A stretch of DNA of 64,000 bases, taken from positions 85,785 to 149,784 of the forward strand of contig NZ_BMFP01000007.1 in assembly GCF_014638845.1 (NCBI RefSeq), read 5' to 3'. This document shows positions 8,981-17,721 of this stretch, in pieces; positions within the stretch are counted from its first letter, which is position 1; each line of letters starts with the position of its first letter. The notes beneath the pieces are model-generated. The model made no database searches. It was not told the DNA's origin and saw only the letters and a list, made by a program, of their open reading frames with translations. Origin of the DNA: Pontibacter amylolyticus (GTDB taxonomy: Bacteria; Bacteroidota; Bacteroidia; Cytophagales; Hymenobacteraceae). A program made the translations under genes and the position numbers.

Positions 8981-9893
8981 TATAGCTGATTTTCCAAAAC
9001 TGAGTTTCCCGGTGGTGACCAGCGGCACCTTCGACGGTGTGCATGTGGGCCATCAGAAGATCCTGCAGCGGGTGAAGGAGCGTGCCCGCCAGTCCAACGG
9101 TCAGAGCGTAGTCATCACTTACTGGCCACATCCACGCCTGGTGCTCTTTCCAGAGGACAACGACCTCAAGCTGCTCGCCACCATTGAGGAGCGCGTGGAG
9201 CAGTTGCGCAGCTTCGGCATCGATTACCTGCTGATCATCCCGTTCACCAAAGCATTTTCCCGCCTAAGCTCCCGCTCCTTTATAGAAGACGTGCTGGTGA
9301 AGGCGATCCATACTAAAGTGCTCGTGATCGGCTACGATCACCGTTTCGGCAAGAACCGCGAGGGCAGCTTTGAGCACCTGAAAGCACGCTCCGCGCAGTA
9401 TGGCTTTGAGGTGGAAGAGATTCCGCGTCAGGATGTGGACGACATCGGCGTGAGCTCCACCAAAATCCGCAGGGCGATCGAGTCAGGTGACATACCGACT
9501 GCCAACCGCTACCTGGGCCATACTTATACCTTGACCTCTACTGTGGTGGAAGGCAACAAGCTGGGCCGCACCATCGGTTTCCCGACTGCCAACCTGGCGC
9601 TGCCGGCGCCTCACAAGCTTATACCTGCCCATGGCGTGTATGCCGTTTGGGTCAGGCACGACGGCCAGCGACTGCCCGGCATGATGAACATTGGCGTGCG
9701 TCCAACCGTGGACGGTGCCCACCTTACCCTGGAAGTGCATCTGATCAATTTCGAGGGCAATCTCTATGGGCAAACCTTAACGGTTGAGTTTGTGGAAATG
9801 CTGCGTGAGGAACAAAAATTCGACGGTCTGGATGCTCTGAAGGCACAGTTGGCCAGAGATAAGGAAGCTGCACTGCTTACCTTAGCCTCTTAA
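8964..9893 (+). CDS. ribF: Bifunctional riboflavin kinase and FAD synthetase RibF
   Basis: RibF phosphorylates riboflavin to FMN and adenylylates FMN to FAD. The N-terminal nucleotidyltransferase domain (about 1-170) shows GTFDGVHVGH at 21-30 and the VSSTKIRRAI segment at 163-172. The C-terminal riboflavin kinase domain carries GRTIGFPTAN at 201-210 and a MNIGVRPTV segment. The length of 309 residues is standard. The ATG lies inside the end of truB. A strong terminator follows at 9935, so this is the last gene of the ftsX operon. No FMN riboswitch-like structure is seen upstream. Confidence 0.96.
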   Translation: MEVIRDIADFPKLSFPVVTSGTFDGVHVGHQKILQRVKERARQSNGQSVVITYWPHPRLVLFPEDNDLKLLATIEERVEQLRSFGIDYLLIIPFTKAFSRLSSRSFIEDVLVKAIHTKVLVIGYDHRFGKNREGSFEHLKARSAQYGFEVEEIPRQDVDDIGVSSTKIRRAIESGDIPTANRYLGHTYTLTSTVVEGNKLGRTIGFPTANLALPAPHKLIPAHGVYAVWVRHDGQRLPGMMNIGVRPTVDGAHLTLEVHLINFEGNLYGQTLTVEFVEMLREEQKFDGLDALKAQLARDKEAALLTLAS

Positions 9894-9934
9894 GGTATTT
9901 CACCTTATCTAAATCCTATTTCACCTAAAAAACG

Positions 9935-9960
9935 AAAAGCCATACGTTGTGTATGGCTTT
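9935..9960 (+). terminator. Terminator after ribF
   Basis: A perfect stem pairs AAAGCCATAC (9936-9945) with GTATGGCTTT (9951-9960) around a GTTGT loop, with A-rich sequence before and T-rich sequence after it. Confidence 0.85.
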
Positions 9961-10057
9961 ATTTCTATCTATATTACCTTTTCTATAGAATCAATCGTTT
10001 AACCGCTGCTCATGCAGGTATAGCCATACCTTGCAGGGCGTAAGCACATTATAAACT

Positions 10058-10756
10058 ATGATAAATAAAACTGTTAAGAACGCCCAGGAGGCCCTGCAGG
10101 GCGTACAGGACGGCATGACCTTCATGCTGGGAGGCTTTGGCTTGTGCGGTATACCTGAGAACGCCATAAAGGAGTTGTTGCGACTGGGCGTGAAAGACCT
10201 GACCTGTATCTCTAACAACGCCGGTGTAGATGATTATGGTATTGGTTTGCTTTTGCAAAAGCGCCAGGTCAAGAAGATGATTGCCAGCTATGTAGGCGAA
10301 AACGCTGAGTTTGAGCGCCAGTTGCTGAGCGGTGAACTGGATGTCGAGCTGATTCCGCAGGGCACGCTGGCTGAGCGCATACGTGCCGGAGGCGCTGGTA
10401 TACCTGCTTTTTTCACCCCTGCCGGCTATGGCACCGAGGTGGGCGAAGGCAAGGAAAGCCGGGAGTTCAATGGCAAAATGTATTTAATGGAGCAATGGCT
10501 GAAGGCGGACTTCTCTTTTGTGAAAGCCTGGAAAGGCGACACTGCGGGTAATCTTATCTACAAAGGCACGGCCCGTAACTTCAACCCGATGATGGCCGCC
10601 GCTGGAAAAATTACGGTGGCGGAGGTAGAGGAGCTGGTACCCGCCGGCGAACTGGATCCGAATATGATCCACACACCGGGCATCTACGTGCAGCGCATTT
10701 TCCAGGGCGAGAAGTACGAGAAGCGTATTGAACAGCGCACAGTTAGAACTGCTTAA
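10058..10756 (+). CDS. scoA: 3-oxoacid CoA-transferase subunit A
   Basis: Subunit A of succinyl-CoA:3-ketoacid CoA-transferase moves CoA between succinate and acetoacetate and so feeds ketone bodies into acetyl-CoA. The 232-residue protein has the coenzyme A transferase type I signature region [13 protein letters not shown] at 25-37 and the [11 protein letters not shown] segment. Subunit B follows 11 bases downstream, which confirms a heterodimeric enzyme. Two of its Gly-Ile-Pro triplets are encoded through the heptamer TATACCT that is over-represented across the window. Confidence 0.94.
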   Translation: MINKTVKNAQEALQGVQDGMTFMLGGFGLCGIPENAIKELLRLGVKDLTCISNNAGVDDYGIGLLLQKRQVKKMIASYVGENAEFERQLLSGELDVELIPQGTLAERIRAGGAGIPAFFTPAGYGTEVGEGKESREFNGKMYLMEQWLKADFSFVKAWKGDTAGNLIYKGTARNFNPMMAAAGKITVAEVEELVPAGELDPNMIHTPGIYVQRIFQGEKYEKRIEQRTVRTA

Positions 10757-10767
10757 CCGACAAAGAA

Positions 10768-11424
10768 ATGGCTTTAGATAAAAATCAGATAGCGAAACGA
10801 ATCGCAAAAGAAGTAAAGAACGGGATGTACGTCAACCTGGGCATCGGTATACCTACGCTGGTGGCCAACTACATTCCCGAGGGTGTGGAAGTGGTGCTGC
10901 AGTCAGAAAACGGACTGCTGGGCATGGGCCCCTTCCCTACTGAAGACAAAGTAGACGCTGACCTGATCAATGCCGGCAAGCAGACCATCACGACGCTACC
11001 GGGCTCGTCTATCTTCAGCTCTGCGGAGAGTTTTGGCATGATCCGGGGTGAGCACGTGGACCTGACGATCCTGGGCGCCATGGAGGTGTCAGAACAGGGT
11101 GATATTGCCAACTGGAAGATACCGGGCAAGATGGTGAAAGGTATGGGTGGCGCCATGGACCTGGTGGCCTCTGCCAAAAACATCATTGTGGCGATGCAGC
11201 ACACCGCCCGCGATGGTTCCTCCAAACTGCTCAAAGAATGCACGCTGCCGATTACGGGCATTAAGTGCATCAAGAAGATGGTGACTGACCTGGCCGTGCT
11301 CGAGGTGACGGGGGAGGGTTTCAGACTGTTGGAGCGGGCACCTGGCGTGACGGTCGAAGAAATTCAAAAGGCTACCGAAGGGCGCCTGATCGTGGAAGGA
11401 GACATCCCGGAAGTGCAAGTCTAA
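10768..11424 (+). CDS. scoB: 3-oxoacid CoA-transferase subunit B
   Basis: This is the catalytic beta subunit of the succinyl-CoA:3-ketoacid CoA-transferase. The conserved SENGLLGMGPFP segment begins at 46, and Glu47 is the residue that forms the glutamyl-CoA thioester intermediate in the family. GIGIPTLV near 25-32 and the C-terminal GVTVEEIQKATEG are also typical. The 218-residue length is normal. It is co-transcribed with scoA and is followed by a terminator. Confidence 0.95.
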   Translation: MALDKNQIAKRIAKEVKNGMYVNLGIGIPTLVANYIPEGVEVVLQSENGLLGMGPFPTEDKVDADLINAGKQTITTLPGSSIFSSAESFGMIRGEHVDLTILGAMEVSEQGDIANWKIPGKMVKGMGGAMDLVASAKNIIVAMQHTARDGSSKLLKECTLPITGIKCIKKMVTDLAVLEVTGEGFRLLERAPGVTVEEIQKATEGRLIVEGDIPEVQV

Positions 11425-11444
11425 CCAGCTATACCTCTTATATG

Positions 11445-11476
11445 AAAAGCGCAGTGTCAAAGCTGCGCTTTTTCTT
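11445..11476 (+). terminator. Terminator after scoB
   Basis: AAAAGCGCAG (11445-11454) pairs with CTGCGCTTTT (11463-11472), with an eight-base loop and a T-rich tail. Confidence 0.85.
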
Positions 11477-11581
11477 TTTAAATTTGTCCGAAAGCGGAAA
11501 TTCCTGCTTTCAATTAAAATATCATATCAAAACGATACTTGCTTCACGTATACCCGTAGCAAGCAACCCCAAACCTGACCT

Positions 11582-13132
11582 ATGAGTGAAAAGATAGAAG
11601 CAAACTCTGAGCACCGGCTGTTATTGCGCCAGCTGGAGCTCAAAGACTACAAAGAAGTAAAAGAGATCATGGACCTGGTGTACTCGAACATCGATGGCGC
11701 CTGGACCCGCAAAGAGTTTTCCAACCTGCTCAAAAAATTCCCGGAAGGACAGATCTGTATAGAAGACAAAGGAAAGGTGGTGGCCGTGGCCCTCAGCCTG
11801 ATTGTGGACTACAGCGTGTATGGCGATAAGCATACCTACGACCAGATCATCGACAAGGGCACCTTTAAGTCGCACGACCCGGAAGGCGAGACCCTGTACG
11901 GCATCGACGTGTTCGTTCACCCGGATTACCGCAATCTGCGCCTGGGCCGCCGTCTCTACGACGCGCGAAAGGAAATTTGCGAGAATCTAAACCTGCGTGG
12001 CATCATTGCCGGGGGGCGTATACCTGGCTACAAGGACTATGCAGATAAGCTGACCCCGGCCAAGTATATTGAGATGGTCCGCAACAAAGAGCTCTCAGAC
12101 CCGGTGCTGTCTTTCCAGCTCAGCAACGATTTCCACGTGCGCAAGATCCTGAAAGGCTACCTGCCGGATGATACCGAGTCACGGGCTTATGCTACCCTGC
12201 TGGAATGGATCAACGTGTACTATGAGGAAAAGGAAAAGCTGCTGGGTGGCAAGAAGACGGTGGTCCGGATCGGCATTGTGCAGTGGCAGATGCGTGCCGT
12301 CAAAGACATAGACGACTTCATGCAGCAGGTGGAGTTCTTTGTTGACACGGTTAGCTCCTACAAGTCCGATATGGTGGTGTTCCCTGAGTTCTTCAACGCA
12401 CCGCTGATGGCCCTCACCAACGAGGAGTCACCATCGGAGGCTATCCGAAGTATGGCGGAATACACGGATGAGATCCGGGAGCGCATGATACACATGGCCC
12501 TCTCCTACAACATCAACATCATTGCGGGCAGCATGCCGGAGTACTACGACAACAAGCTTTACAACGTGAGCTACCTCTGTCGCCGCGACGGCACCTACGA
12601 CAAGCAGTACAAGCTGCACGTGACGCCGGATGAGTCGCATTACTGGGGTATGCGTGGTGGCCACAAGCTCAAGATATTCGACACAGACATCGGCAAGATC
12701 GGTATCCTGATCTGCTACGACGTGGAGTTCCCGGAGCTGGCCCGCATGCTCTCTGACATGGACATGAAGATTCTGTTTGTGCCATTCTGGACGGACACCA
12801 AGAACGCTTACCTGCGGGTGCGCCTTTGCGCCCAGGCCCGCGCCATCGAGAACGAGTGCTATGTCGCCATTACGGGTAGCGTGGGCAACCTGCCGAAGGT
12901 CGAGAACATGGACATCCAGTACTCCCAGTCAGCCGTCTTCTCCCCCTCCGACTTCGCCTTCCCACACGACGCCGTGGTAGCAGAAGCCACCCCAAATACG
13001 GAGATGACCCTGATTGCCGACCTGGACCTGGACCTGCTCAAGGACCTGAATACAGCTGGTAGTGTGCGTAACCTGAAGGATCGTAGAAAGGATCTTTATA
13101 ATCTGAGTTGGGTGTTGCGGCAGGAGGAGTAA
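11582..13132 (+). CDS. GNAT acetyltransferase fused to carbon-nitrogen hydrolase
   Basis: This 516-residue protein joins two enzymes. Residues 10-200 form a GNAT domain with an acetyl-CoA binding stretch VHPDYRNLRLGRRL at 112-125. Residues 227-510 form a nitrilase-superfamily amidohydrolase with its full Glu-Lys-Cys triad: Glu269 in VVFPEF, Lys344 in QYKLHVTPDE and Cys378 in ILICYDVEFPE. The same fusion is known in many bacteria and is annotated as a bifunctional GNAT/carbon-nitrogen hydrolase. Its substrate is not established. It stands alone between two terminators. The triad being complete argues for an active hydrolase. Confidence 0.92.
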   Translation: MSEKIEANSEHRLLLRQLELKDYKEVKEIMDLVYSNIDGAWTRKEFSNLLKKFPEGQICIEDKGKVVAVALSLIVDYSVYGDKHTYDQIIDKGTFKSHDPEGETLYGIDVFVHPDYRNLRLGRRLYDARKEICENLNLRGIIAGGRIPGYKDYADKLTPAKYIEMVRNKELSDPVLSFQLSNDFHVRKILKGYLPDDTESRAYATLLEWINVYYEEKEKLLGGKKTVVRIGIVQWQMRAVKDIDDFMQQVEFFVDTVSSYKSDMVVFPEFFNAPLMALTNEESPSEAIRSMAEYTDEIRERMIHMALSYNINIIAGSMPEYYDNKLYNVSYLCRRDGTYDKQYKLHVTPDESHYWGMRGGHKLKIFDTDIGKIGILICYDVEFPELARMLSDMDMKILFVPFWTDTKNAYLRVRLCAQARAIENECYVAITGSVGNLPKVENMDIQYSQSAVFSPSDFAFPHDAVVAEATPNTEMTLIADLDLDLLKDLNTAGSVRNLKDRRKDLYNLSWVLRQEE

Positions 13133-13149
13133 CAGTATAGAGCTTACTT

Positions 13150-13196
13150 AAAGCATAACAGCCCGCTACTTCATCAGTAGCGGGCTGTTATGCTTT
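13150..13196. terminator. Bidirectional terminator, 21-base-pair stem
   Basis: The arms 13150-13170 and 13176-13196 are perfect reverse complements around a TCATC loop, with A residues on the left and T residues on the right. It lies between two convergent genes, so it can stop transcription from both. Confidence 0.92.
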
Positions 13197-13214
13197 ATGG
13201 TATAAATAAGTAGG

Positions 13215-14111
13215 CTATGCGCGATTTTTATTGGGTTTTTCTAAACTGAGGGCTATTACGAGTCCAATCAGCAAGCCGATCAAACCACCAATACCACCGT
13301 ACGTAATCGCTTTTGGTCCAGTGGGCTTCACCCGGGGAATAAAGCCAGTTACAATTTCTACGTTAGCCAGTTTTTCGAGATCCGCTTCCAACTCTACCTG
13401 TTCTTTGTACATGGAAATGCTTTCCCGGTAAAGGTTGGTCGGGTCGATTGGCTGGCCATATATAAACCCGTTTACAGGTCCACGGGGTTCACTCACATTG
13501 GTCTTAATACTATCGATTGAGTTGATCTCACCTTTCAGTTTAGTGATCATACTCTCAACCTGGCGCTGCCGTATGCGCTTCTGCCGAGCAAAATAGCGGT
13601 TGTTCTCCAGGTATTCTGTCAGGGCTGGCTCTAGTCCAATAAACAGCTGTGGATCAAAGAGAGAGAGCTCTATCCGAAACGGGGAGCCTGTCAGGACGCT
13701 ATCTTCTTCAATACGGTCTTGGTCCAGGTTTGTAAATTTCATTTCCCTGATTTGTCTTGCTGCATCCGGGGTAATGTCCATTCGTTCGGCTACCGCATCA
13801 AAGTTCTCTTCGTAAATTAGTTCTGACAACTTATTCAACTGGTCTTCAATAAATTCGTTACGGATATTAGCCAGTACCAATGTCATAGAAGAATTGTAGT
13901 AGGGTTTTGATGCTTTTTTGAGCGCATAACCTAAGGCTACTCCTATTAACACACACCCAAGCACGAGCCATTTACGGTACAGAATCGTGCGGAAGGCGTT
14001 ACTAACTCCTTGTCCAACACGTCTAAATCCCAAATATAGGTTCCTATAAATAAAAGATAGGTCAACTTCTTCGTCTTTGAAGTGTTTCTGCCTGTCCTGT
14101 TCTGTTTGCAT
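13215..14111 (-). CDS. Wzz-like polysaccharide chain-length determinant
   Basis: The 298-residue protein has a membrane segment at about 46-64 (YRKWLVLGCVLIGVALGY), a long coiled periplasmic region, and a second membrane segment at about 270-290, preceded by FIPRVKPTGPKA. That layout is the Wzz/polysaccharide co-polymerase family, which sets chain length together with a Wzy polymerase. The C-terminal tyrosine kinase domain seen in Wzc-type proteins is absent: the protein ends with KPNKNRA. It is read divergently from the flippase that opens the polysaccharide locus, with a minus-7 element 20 bases before its start. The family call is from topology and sequence pattern. Confidence 0.8.
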   Translation of the reverse strand: MQTEQDRQKHFKDEEVDLSFIYRNLYLGFRRVGQGVSNAFRTILYRKWLVLGCVLIGVALGYALKKASKPYYNSSMTLVLANIRNEFIEDQLNKLSELIYEENFDAVAERMDITPDAARQIREMKFTNLDQDRIEEDSVLTGSPFRIELSLFDPQLFIGLEPALTEYLENNRYFARQKRIRQRQVESMITKLKGEINSIDSIKTNVSEPRGPVNGFIYGQPIDPTNLYRESISMYKEQVELEADLEKLANVEIVTGFIPRVKPTGPKAITYGGIGGLIGLLIGLVIALSLEKPNKNRA

Positions 14112-14131
14112 CTAATATGTTCTTTGAAATA

Positions 14132-14139
14132 CAAAACTA
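14132..14139 (-). promoter_or_regulatory. Minus-7 promoter element for the Wzz-like gene
   Basis: On the minus strand this is TAGTTTTG, a match to TAnnTTTG, 20 bases before the start codon. No convincing minus-33 box was found. Confidence 0.5.
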
Positions 14140-14308
14140 TACAATTTAACCGATTGCCCTATATGAAATTTATGAATGGGGCCTGACAATCGGGTGCTTC
14201 ATTCATTTAAAAGCGGACATGTTGCCTTATAGTATAATAACAATAAAATTTATCGCGTAAAAACTCCATCATTACAATTGGATTAGGCATACAATAGAAT
14301 TGATTTAG

Positions 14309-14316
14309 TACCTTTG
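14309..14316 (+). promoter_or_regulatory. Minus-7 promoter element for the first flippase gene
   Basis: TACCTTTG matches TAnnTTTG and lies 34 bases before the flippase start, in the 239-base divergent gap with the Wzz-like gene. The identical octamer precedes the second flippase at 62072. Confidence 0.5.
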
Positions 14317-14350
14317 CGCGCCCAATCTATTCATTATTCACTTTCTTCGG

Positions 14351-15685
14351 ATGTCTACATATTTTGCCAGGTTCATAGACTCAAACAGAGTTAAAATATT
14401 ACAAAATATTGCCTGGCTGCTTATAGATAAAGGCTTACGCATGGGCATGGGCTTACTGATAGGCGTATGGGTAGCCCGATATCTAGGTCCGGAGCAGTTT
14501 GGAAAGCTGAATTACGGACAGGCTTACATTGCCATTTTCGCAGTTCTTGTAAACCTCGGTCTGGACACTACTCTGGTAAAAGAACTTGTCAGCCAGCCAG
14601 CAAAGCAAAACAAACTTATCGGTACCAGTTTTATACTTCGAGTGGCAGGTGCACTCTTGGCTATTATGCTGGCTGTACTTGTTTCCTACATCAGCGACTA
14701 TAAACAGGATCAAACTTCCTTCATTATCATCGCCATACTAAGTACAGGTATGCTTTTTCAGGCGGTTGATGTAGTTGAGCTATACCTACAATCACACCTT
14801 CAATCAAAGGTATCGGTTATCCTAAAAAACATCGCATATATTCTATCATCTGCTTTTAAAGTATACCTGCTGCTATATGGCTATGGACTTCTGTATTTTG
14901 CTCTTGCCATCGTAATAGACCTAGGTCTTGCCGCCATCTTTTTGGCCGCATACACACAATCTAAGCTGCCGATTCACTTTGGGAAGTGGCAATTTGATAA
15001 AGTGATGGCCAGATCACTCCTAACTGATAGCTGGCCCCTAATTGTTTCAGCCCTGGCTGTAATCCTATATATGCGAATGGACCAACTTATGCTTAAGTAT
15101 ATGCTTGGTTCAGCTGCTGTGGGAAACTACTCAGCTGCGGTACGTATTACGGAGATTTTCTTCTTTGTACCCATGATCATCACCAACTCTGTTTTTCCTA
15201 CGTTAGTGAAAGCCAGAGAACAAAATAACCTGTACCACGCCAAACTAATTAGGTTATACAGTGTGCTCTTATACCTGAGTTTATCCATGGCAATCGCTAT
15301 TTCGCTGCTGAGTTCGTTTATAATTTATACTCTGTATGGGGAGCAGTATCAGGATGCTGCGGGCGTATTGCAAATTCACATCTGGTCAAGCATATTTGTA
15401 TACCTCGGAGTAGCTAGCAACCAACAACTCGTTATTGAGAATAAGTCAAAAGTTACACTCTACCGTACCTTCATTGGGTTGACAGTTAATTTATCCCTAA
15501 ACATCATCCTTATACCGCTCTACGGAGTTATAGGAGCGGCTATAGGGACTATGATCTCTTATGCATCCTCCTCCTTCTTAAGCAACTTTTTATTTAAAAG
15601 CACTTTTCATATTAACGTGCTTTATTTTAAATCCATCTTTCCGCTAAGAAAAATAAACAACGAGCCCGATGATCAGCAGATTTAA
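14351..15685 (+). CDS. Oligosaccharide flippase, Wzx/RfbX family
   Basis: The 444-residue protein is an integral membrane protein with about twelve hydrophobic segments. It begins with ILQNIAWLLIDKGLRMGMGLLIGVW and carries VARYLGPEQFGKLNYGQA near 48-65, the signature of the polysaccharide flippase family in the MOP superfamily. It would move undecaprenyl-linked repeat units across the inner membrane. It opens the plus-strand run of sugar genes, next to the divergent Wzz-like gene. A small hairpin at 15686 lies immediately downstream, separating it from the next gene by 163 bases. Confidence 0.88.
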   Translation: MSTYFARFIDSNRVKILQNIAWLLIDKGLRMGMGLLIGVWVARYLGPEQFGKLNYGQAYIAIFAVLVNLGLDTTLVKELVSQPAKQNKLIGTSFILRVAGALLAIMLAVLVSYISDYKQDQTSFIIIAILSTGMLFQAVDVVELYLQSHLQSKVSVILKNIAYILSSAFKVYLLLYGYGLLYFALAIVIDLGLAAIFLAAYTQSKLPIHFGKWQFDKVMARSLLTDSWPLIVSALAVILYMRMDQLMLKYMLGSAAVGNYSAAVRITEIFFFVPMIITNSVFPTLVKAREQNNLYHAKLIRLYSVLLYLSLSMAIAISLLSSFIIYTLYGEQYQDAAGVLQIHIWSSIFVYLGVASNQQLVIENKSKVTLYRTFIGLTVNLSLNIILIPLYGVIGAAIGTMISYASSSFLSNFLFKSTFHINVLYFKSIFPLRKINNEPDDQQI

Positions 15686-15731
15686 AGGTGTATCGCCAAA
15701 TATTGGACCAGGGTTTTGCCGGGATACACCT
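15686..15731 (+). terminator. Hairpin after the first flippase gene
   Basis: AGGTGTATC at 15686-15694 pairs with GATACACCT at 15723-15731 across a 28-base loop that begins at the flippase stop. The T-run is poor, so it may be an attenuator or processing hairpin and not a full stop. Confidence 0.4.
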
Positions 15732-15848
15732 GGCCACTGTTAATATATTTGATATCTTGATACGTTAATTATTAACAGAAAAAATTTATCTTCTATTGCA
15801 AAACCTTAAACACGGTTTTATTATAAAAAGCAGGAATTGAATTAAATT

Positions 15849-16793
15849 ATGTGCACCTCTCCTATTCTTTTTTTGATTTTCAATAGGCCTGATAACACAG
15901 CCCGTGTATTCAATGCCATAAGAAAAGCTAGACCAACTAAACTATATGTAGCCGCCGATGGTCCTCGCCCCGGTAATGCATCTGATGCTGACTTGTGCGC
16001 GCGAACCAGAGATGAAATAAAAGTGGATTGGGATTGTGAGTTGCACCTGCTTTTCCGGGACGAAAACCTGGGATGTAAAAATGCGGTGAGTAGTGCCATT
16101 GATTGGTTCTTCAAACAGGAGCCTGAGGGTATTGTATTAGAGGACGACTGTTTGCCCAACTCTTCATTTTTCCGCTTCTGTGATGAGATGCTAAAAAGAT
16201 ACCGCCATGATGAGAGGGTGATGATGGTTTCGGGTGATAACTTTCAGCCCAAAGAACTTAGGCCTGCTCACAGCTACTACTTTTCAACGTACGCTAATAT
16301 TTGGGGCTGGGCTTCCTGGCGCAGGGCCTGGGTGCACTATGACGTGAACATCAAACTGTGGCCTACAGTGAAAGAGAAAAAAATACACCGCATGTTCTCC
16401 GAAAGTGAACTGATGCCTGAGTTCTGGGAAATGATATTGCAGGACATATATGATGGCAAGCTGAATACATGGGATTACCAATGGAATTTCGCCTGCAAAA
16501 TAAACCATGGTTTATCGATAGTGCCTAAGTATAACCTAATCTCTAATATTGGTGTTGGGGCTGCTTCAACCCATACAGACGAATCTATGGAAAGCTTTAG
16601 CGAACTGGAAACGCAGGAGTTAGAGTTTCCGCTTACACATCCCCAATTCATGTACCCTGATAAGGATGCTGACAAAAGACTTGTTAAACTGCATTACCAC
16701 CATCTTAAAAAATTGAGGTACAGACACATACTTAAAAAGAAACTACCCAATAACGTACTCCGCTTGTTGACTAAACTCAAACAAAAATCTTGA
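15849..16793 (+). CDS. Nucleotide-diphospho-sugar transferase-like protein
   Basis: This 314-residue protein starts PILFLIFNRPDNTARVFNAIRKARP and contains a metal-binding LEDDCLP motif with EDD at 98-100, followed by DNFQP and WGWASWRRAW. Those are features of a GT-A fold glycosyltransferase of the group often annotated as a sugar transferase or hemolytic protein HlpA-like. It would add a sugar to the lipid-linked repeat unit in the cytoplasm. The donor and linkage cannot be read from sequence. A hairpin follows at 16808. Confidence 0.78.
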   Translation: MCTSPILFLIFNRPDNTARVFNAIRKARPTKLYVAADGPRPGNASDADLCARTRDEIKVDWDCELHLLFRDENLGCKNAVSSAIDWFFKQEPEGIVLEDDCLPNSSFFRFCDEMLKRYRHDERVMMVSGDNFQPKELRPAHSYYFSTYANIWGWASWRRAWVHYDVNIKLWPTVKEKKIHRMFSESELMPEFWEMILQDIYDGKLNTWDYQWNFACKINHGLSIVPKYNLISNIGVGAASTHTDESMESFSELETQELEFPLTHPQFMYPDKDADKRLVKLHYHHLKKLRYRHILKKKLPNNVLRLLTKLKQKS

Positions 16794-16807
16794 TTTTGGT
16801 TATAAGT

Positions 16808-16843
16808 CAGCTAATCTTAGCCATAAAAAGGCTAATTTAGCTG
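16808..16843. terminator. Hairpin after the HlpA-like transferase gene
   Basis: Arms at 16808-16822 and 16830-16843 pair with one bulge around a seven-base A-rich loop. The trailing sequence has few T residues, so termination may be partial within the cluster. Confidence 0.5.
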
Positions 16844-16887
16844 CACATGCCTTACCTATAACCTGATAAACTGAAAGCAAAGGACAA

Positions 16888-17685
16888 ATGACCTGCAAAA
16901 TCTGCACGAACAGTACTGCCAAAGTATTTGAAACAACTGTACTGAACAAATATACTGTCAGTTACTTTGAATGTACAGCTTGTGGCTTTATGCAGACAGA
17001 GCAGCCTTACTGGCTCAACGAGGCATATAGTAGTGCTATTTCGAACATCGATATCGGTCTGTTGAGCAGGAATATGTATATCCAGCCGATCCTGCTCAAT
17101 ATTATCAATAGTTTTTTTGACAACTCGGGGTCTTTTGTAGACTATGGAGGGGGCTATGGCGTGCTGGTGCGCATGATGCGTGATGCAGGCTATGATTTTT
17201 ACAGGCAAGACATCTACTGCGATAACATGTTTGCTGATGGGTTTGACGTACAGGACAAACCTGAGAACCAGCGCTATGATCTGGTAACTGCCTTTGAAGT
17301 TTTCGAACATCTGGAGAACCCTCTGGCCGAAATCGAAAAAATGCTAACCTATGCCGACAGCATCTTCTTCTCGACCGAACTAGTGCCCCTCGCGCAGGCA
17401 AACCCATCGAACTGGTGGTATTTTGTACCTGAGACAGGGCAGCATATTGCTTTTTACAGCTATAAATCGCTTGAACTGATAGCGCAAAAATATAAGCTCA
17501 ACCTGTACTCAAACCGCAGAAACCTACATTTGCTTACCCCTAAAAAGATCAGTCCGGCTAAATTTAAGCTGCTATCTTCGCCACGAACGGCCAAACTGAT
17601 GGCTATACTAAGTAAAAAACCTAAAAGTCTGCTGCCTGATGACTTTGACCAGCTGCGCAGCAAATATGCAAGCGCATCAAGATAG
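16888..17685 (+). CDS. SAM-dependent methyltransferase with N-terminal zinc site
   Basis: The 265-residue protein has two CxxC pairs at Cys3/Cys6 and Cys29/Cys32 that suggest a zinc-binding N-terminal domain, as in sugar C-methyltransferases. A class I methyltransferase domain follows, with the SAM-binding loop VDYGGGYG at 84-91. TAFEVFEHLENPLAEI is the usual motif around the fourth strand of such enzymes. In this setting it probably methylates a sugar residue or the glycan end. The C-terminal methyltransferase part typical of C-methyltransferases is short, so the exact type remains open. Confidence 0.78.
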   Translation: MTCKICTNSTAKVFETTVLNKYTVSYFECTACGFMQTEQPYWLNEAYSSAISNIDIGLLSRNMYIQPILLNIINSFFDNSGSFVDYGGGYGVLVRMMRDAGYDFYRQDIYCDNMFADGFDVQDKPENQRYDLVTAFEVFEHLENPLAEIEKMLTYADSIFFSTELVPLAQANPSNWWYFVPETGQHIAFYSYKSLELIAQKYKLNLYSNRRNLHLLTPKKISPAKFKLLSSPRTAKLMAILSKKPKSLLPDDFDQLRSKYASASR

Positions 17686-17721
17686 TTTTGACACCGTTTC
17701 TATATCATATTTCTTTCATTC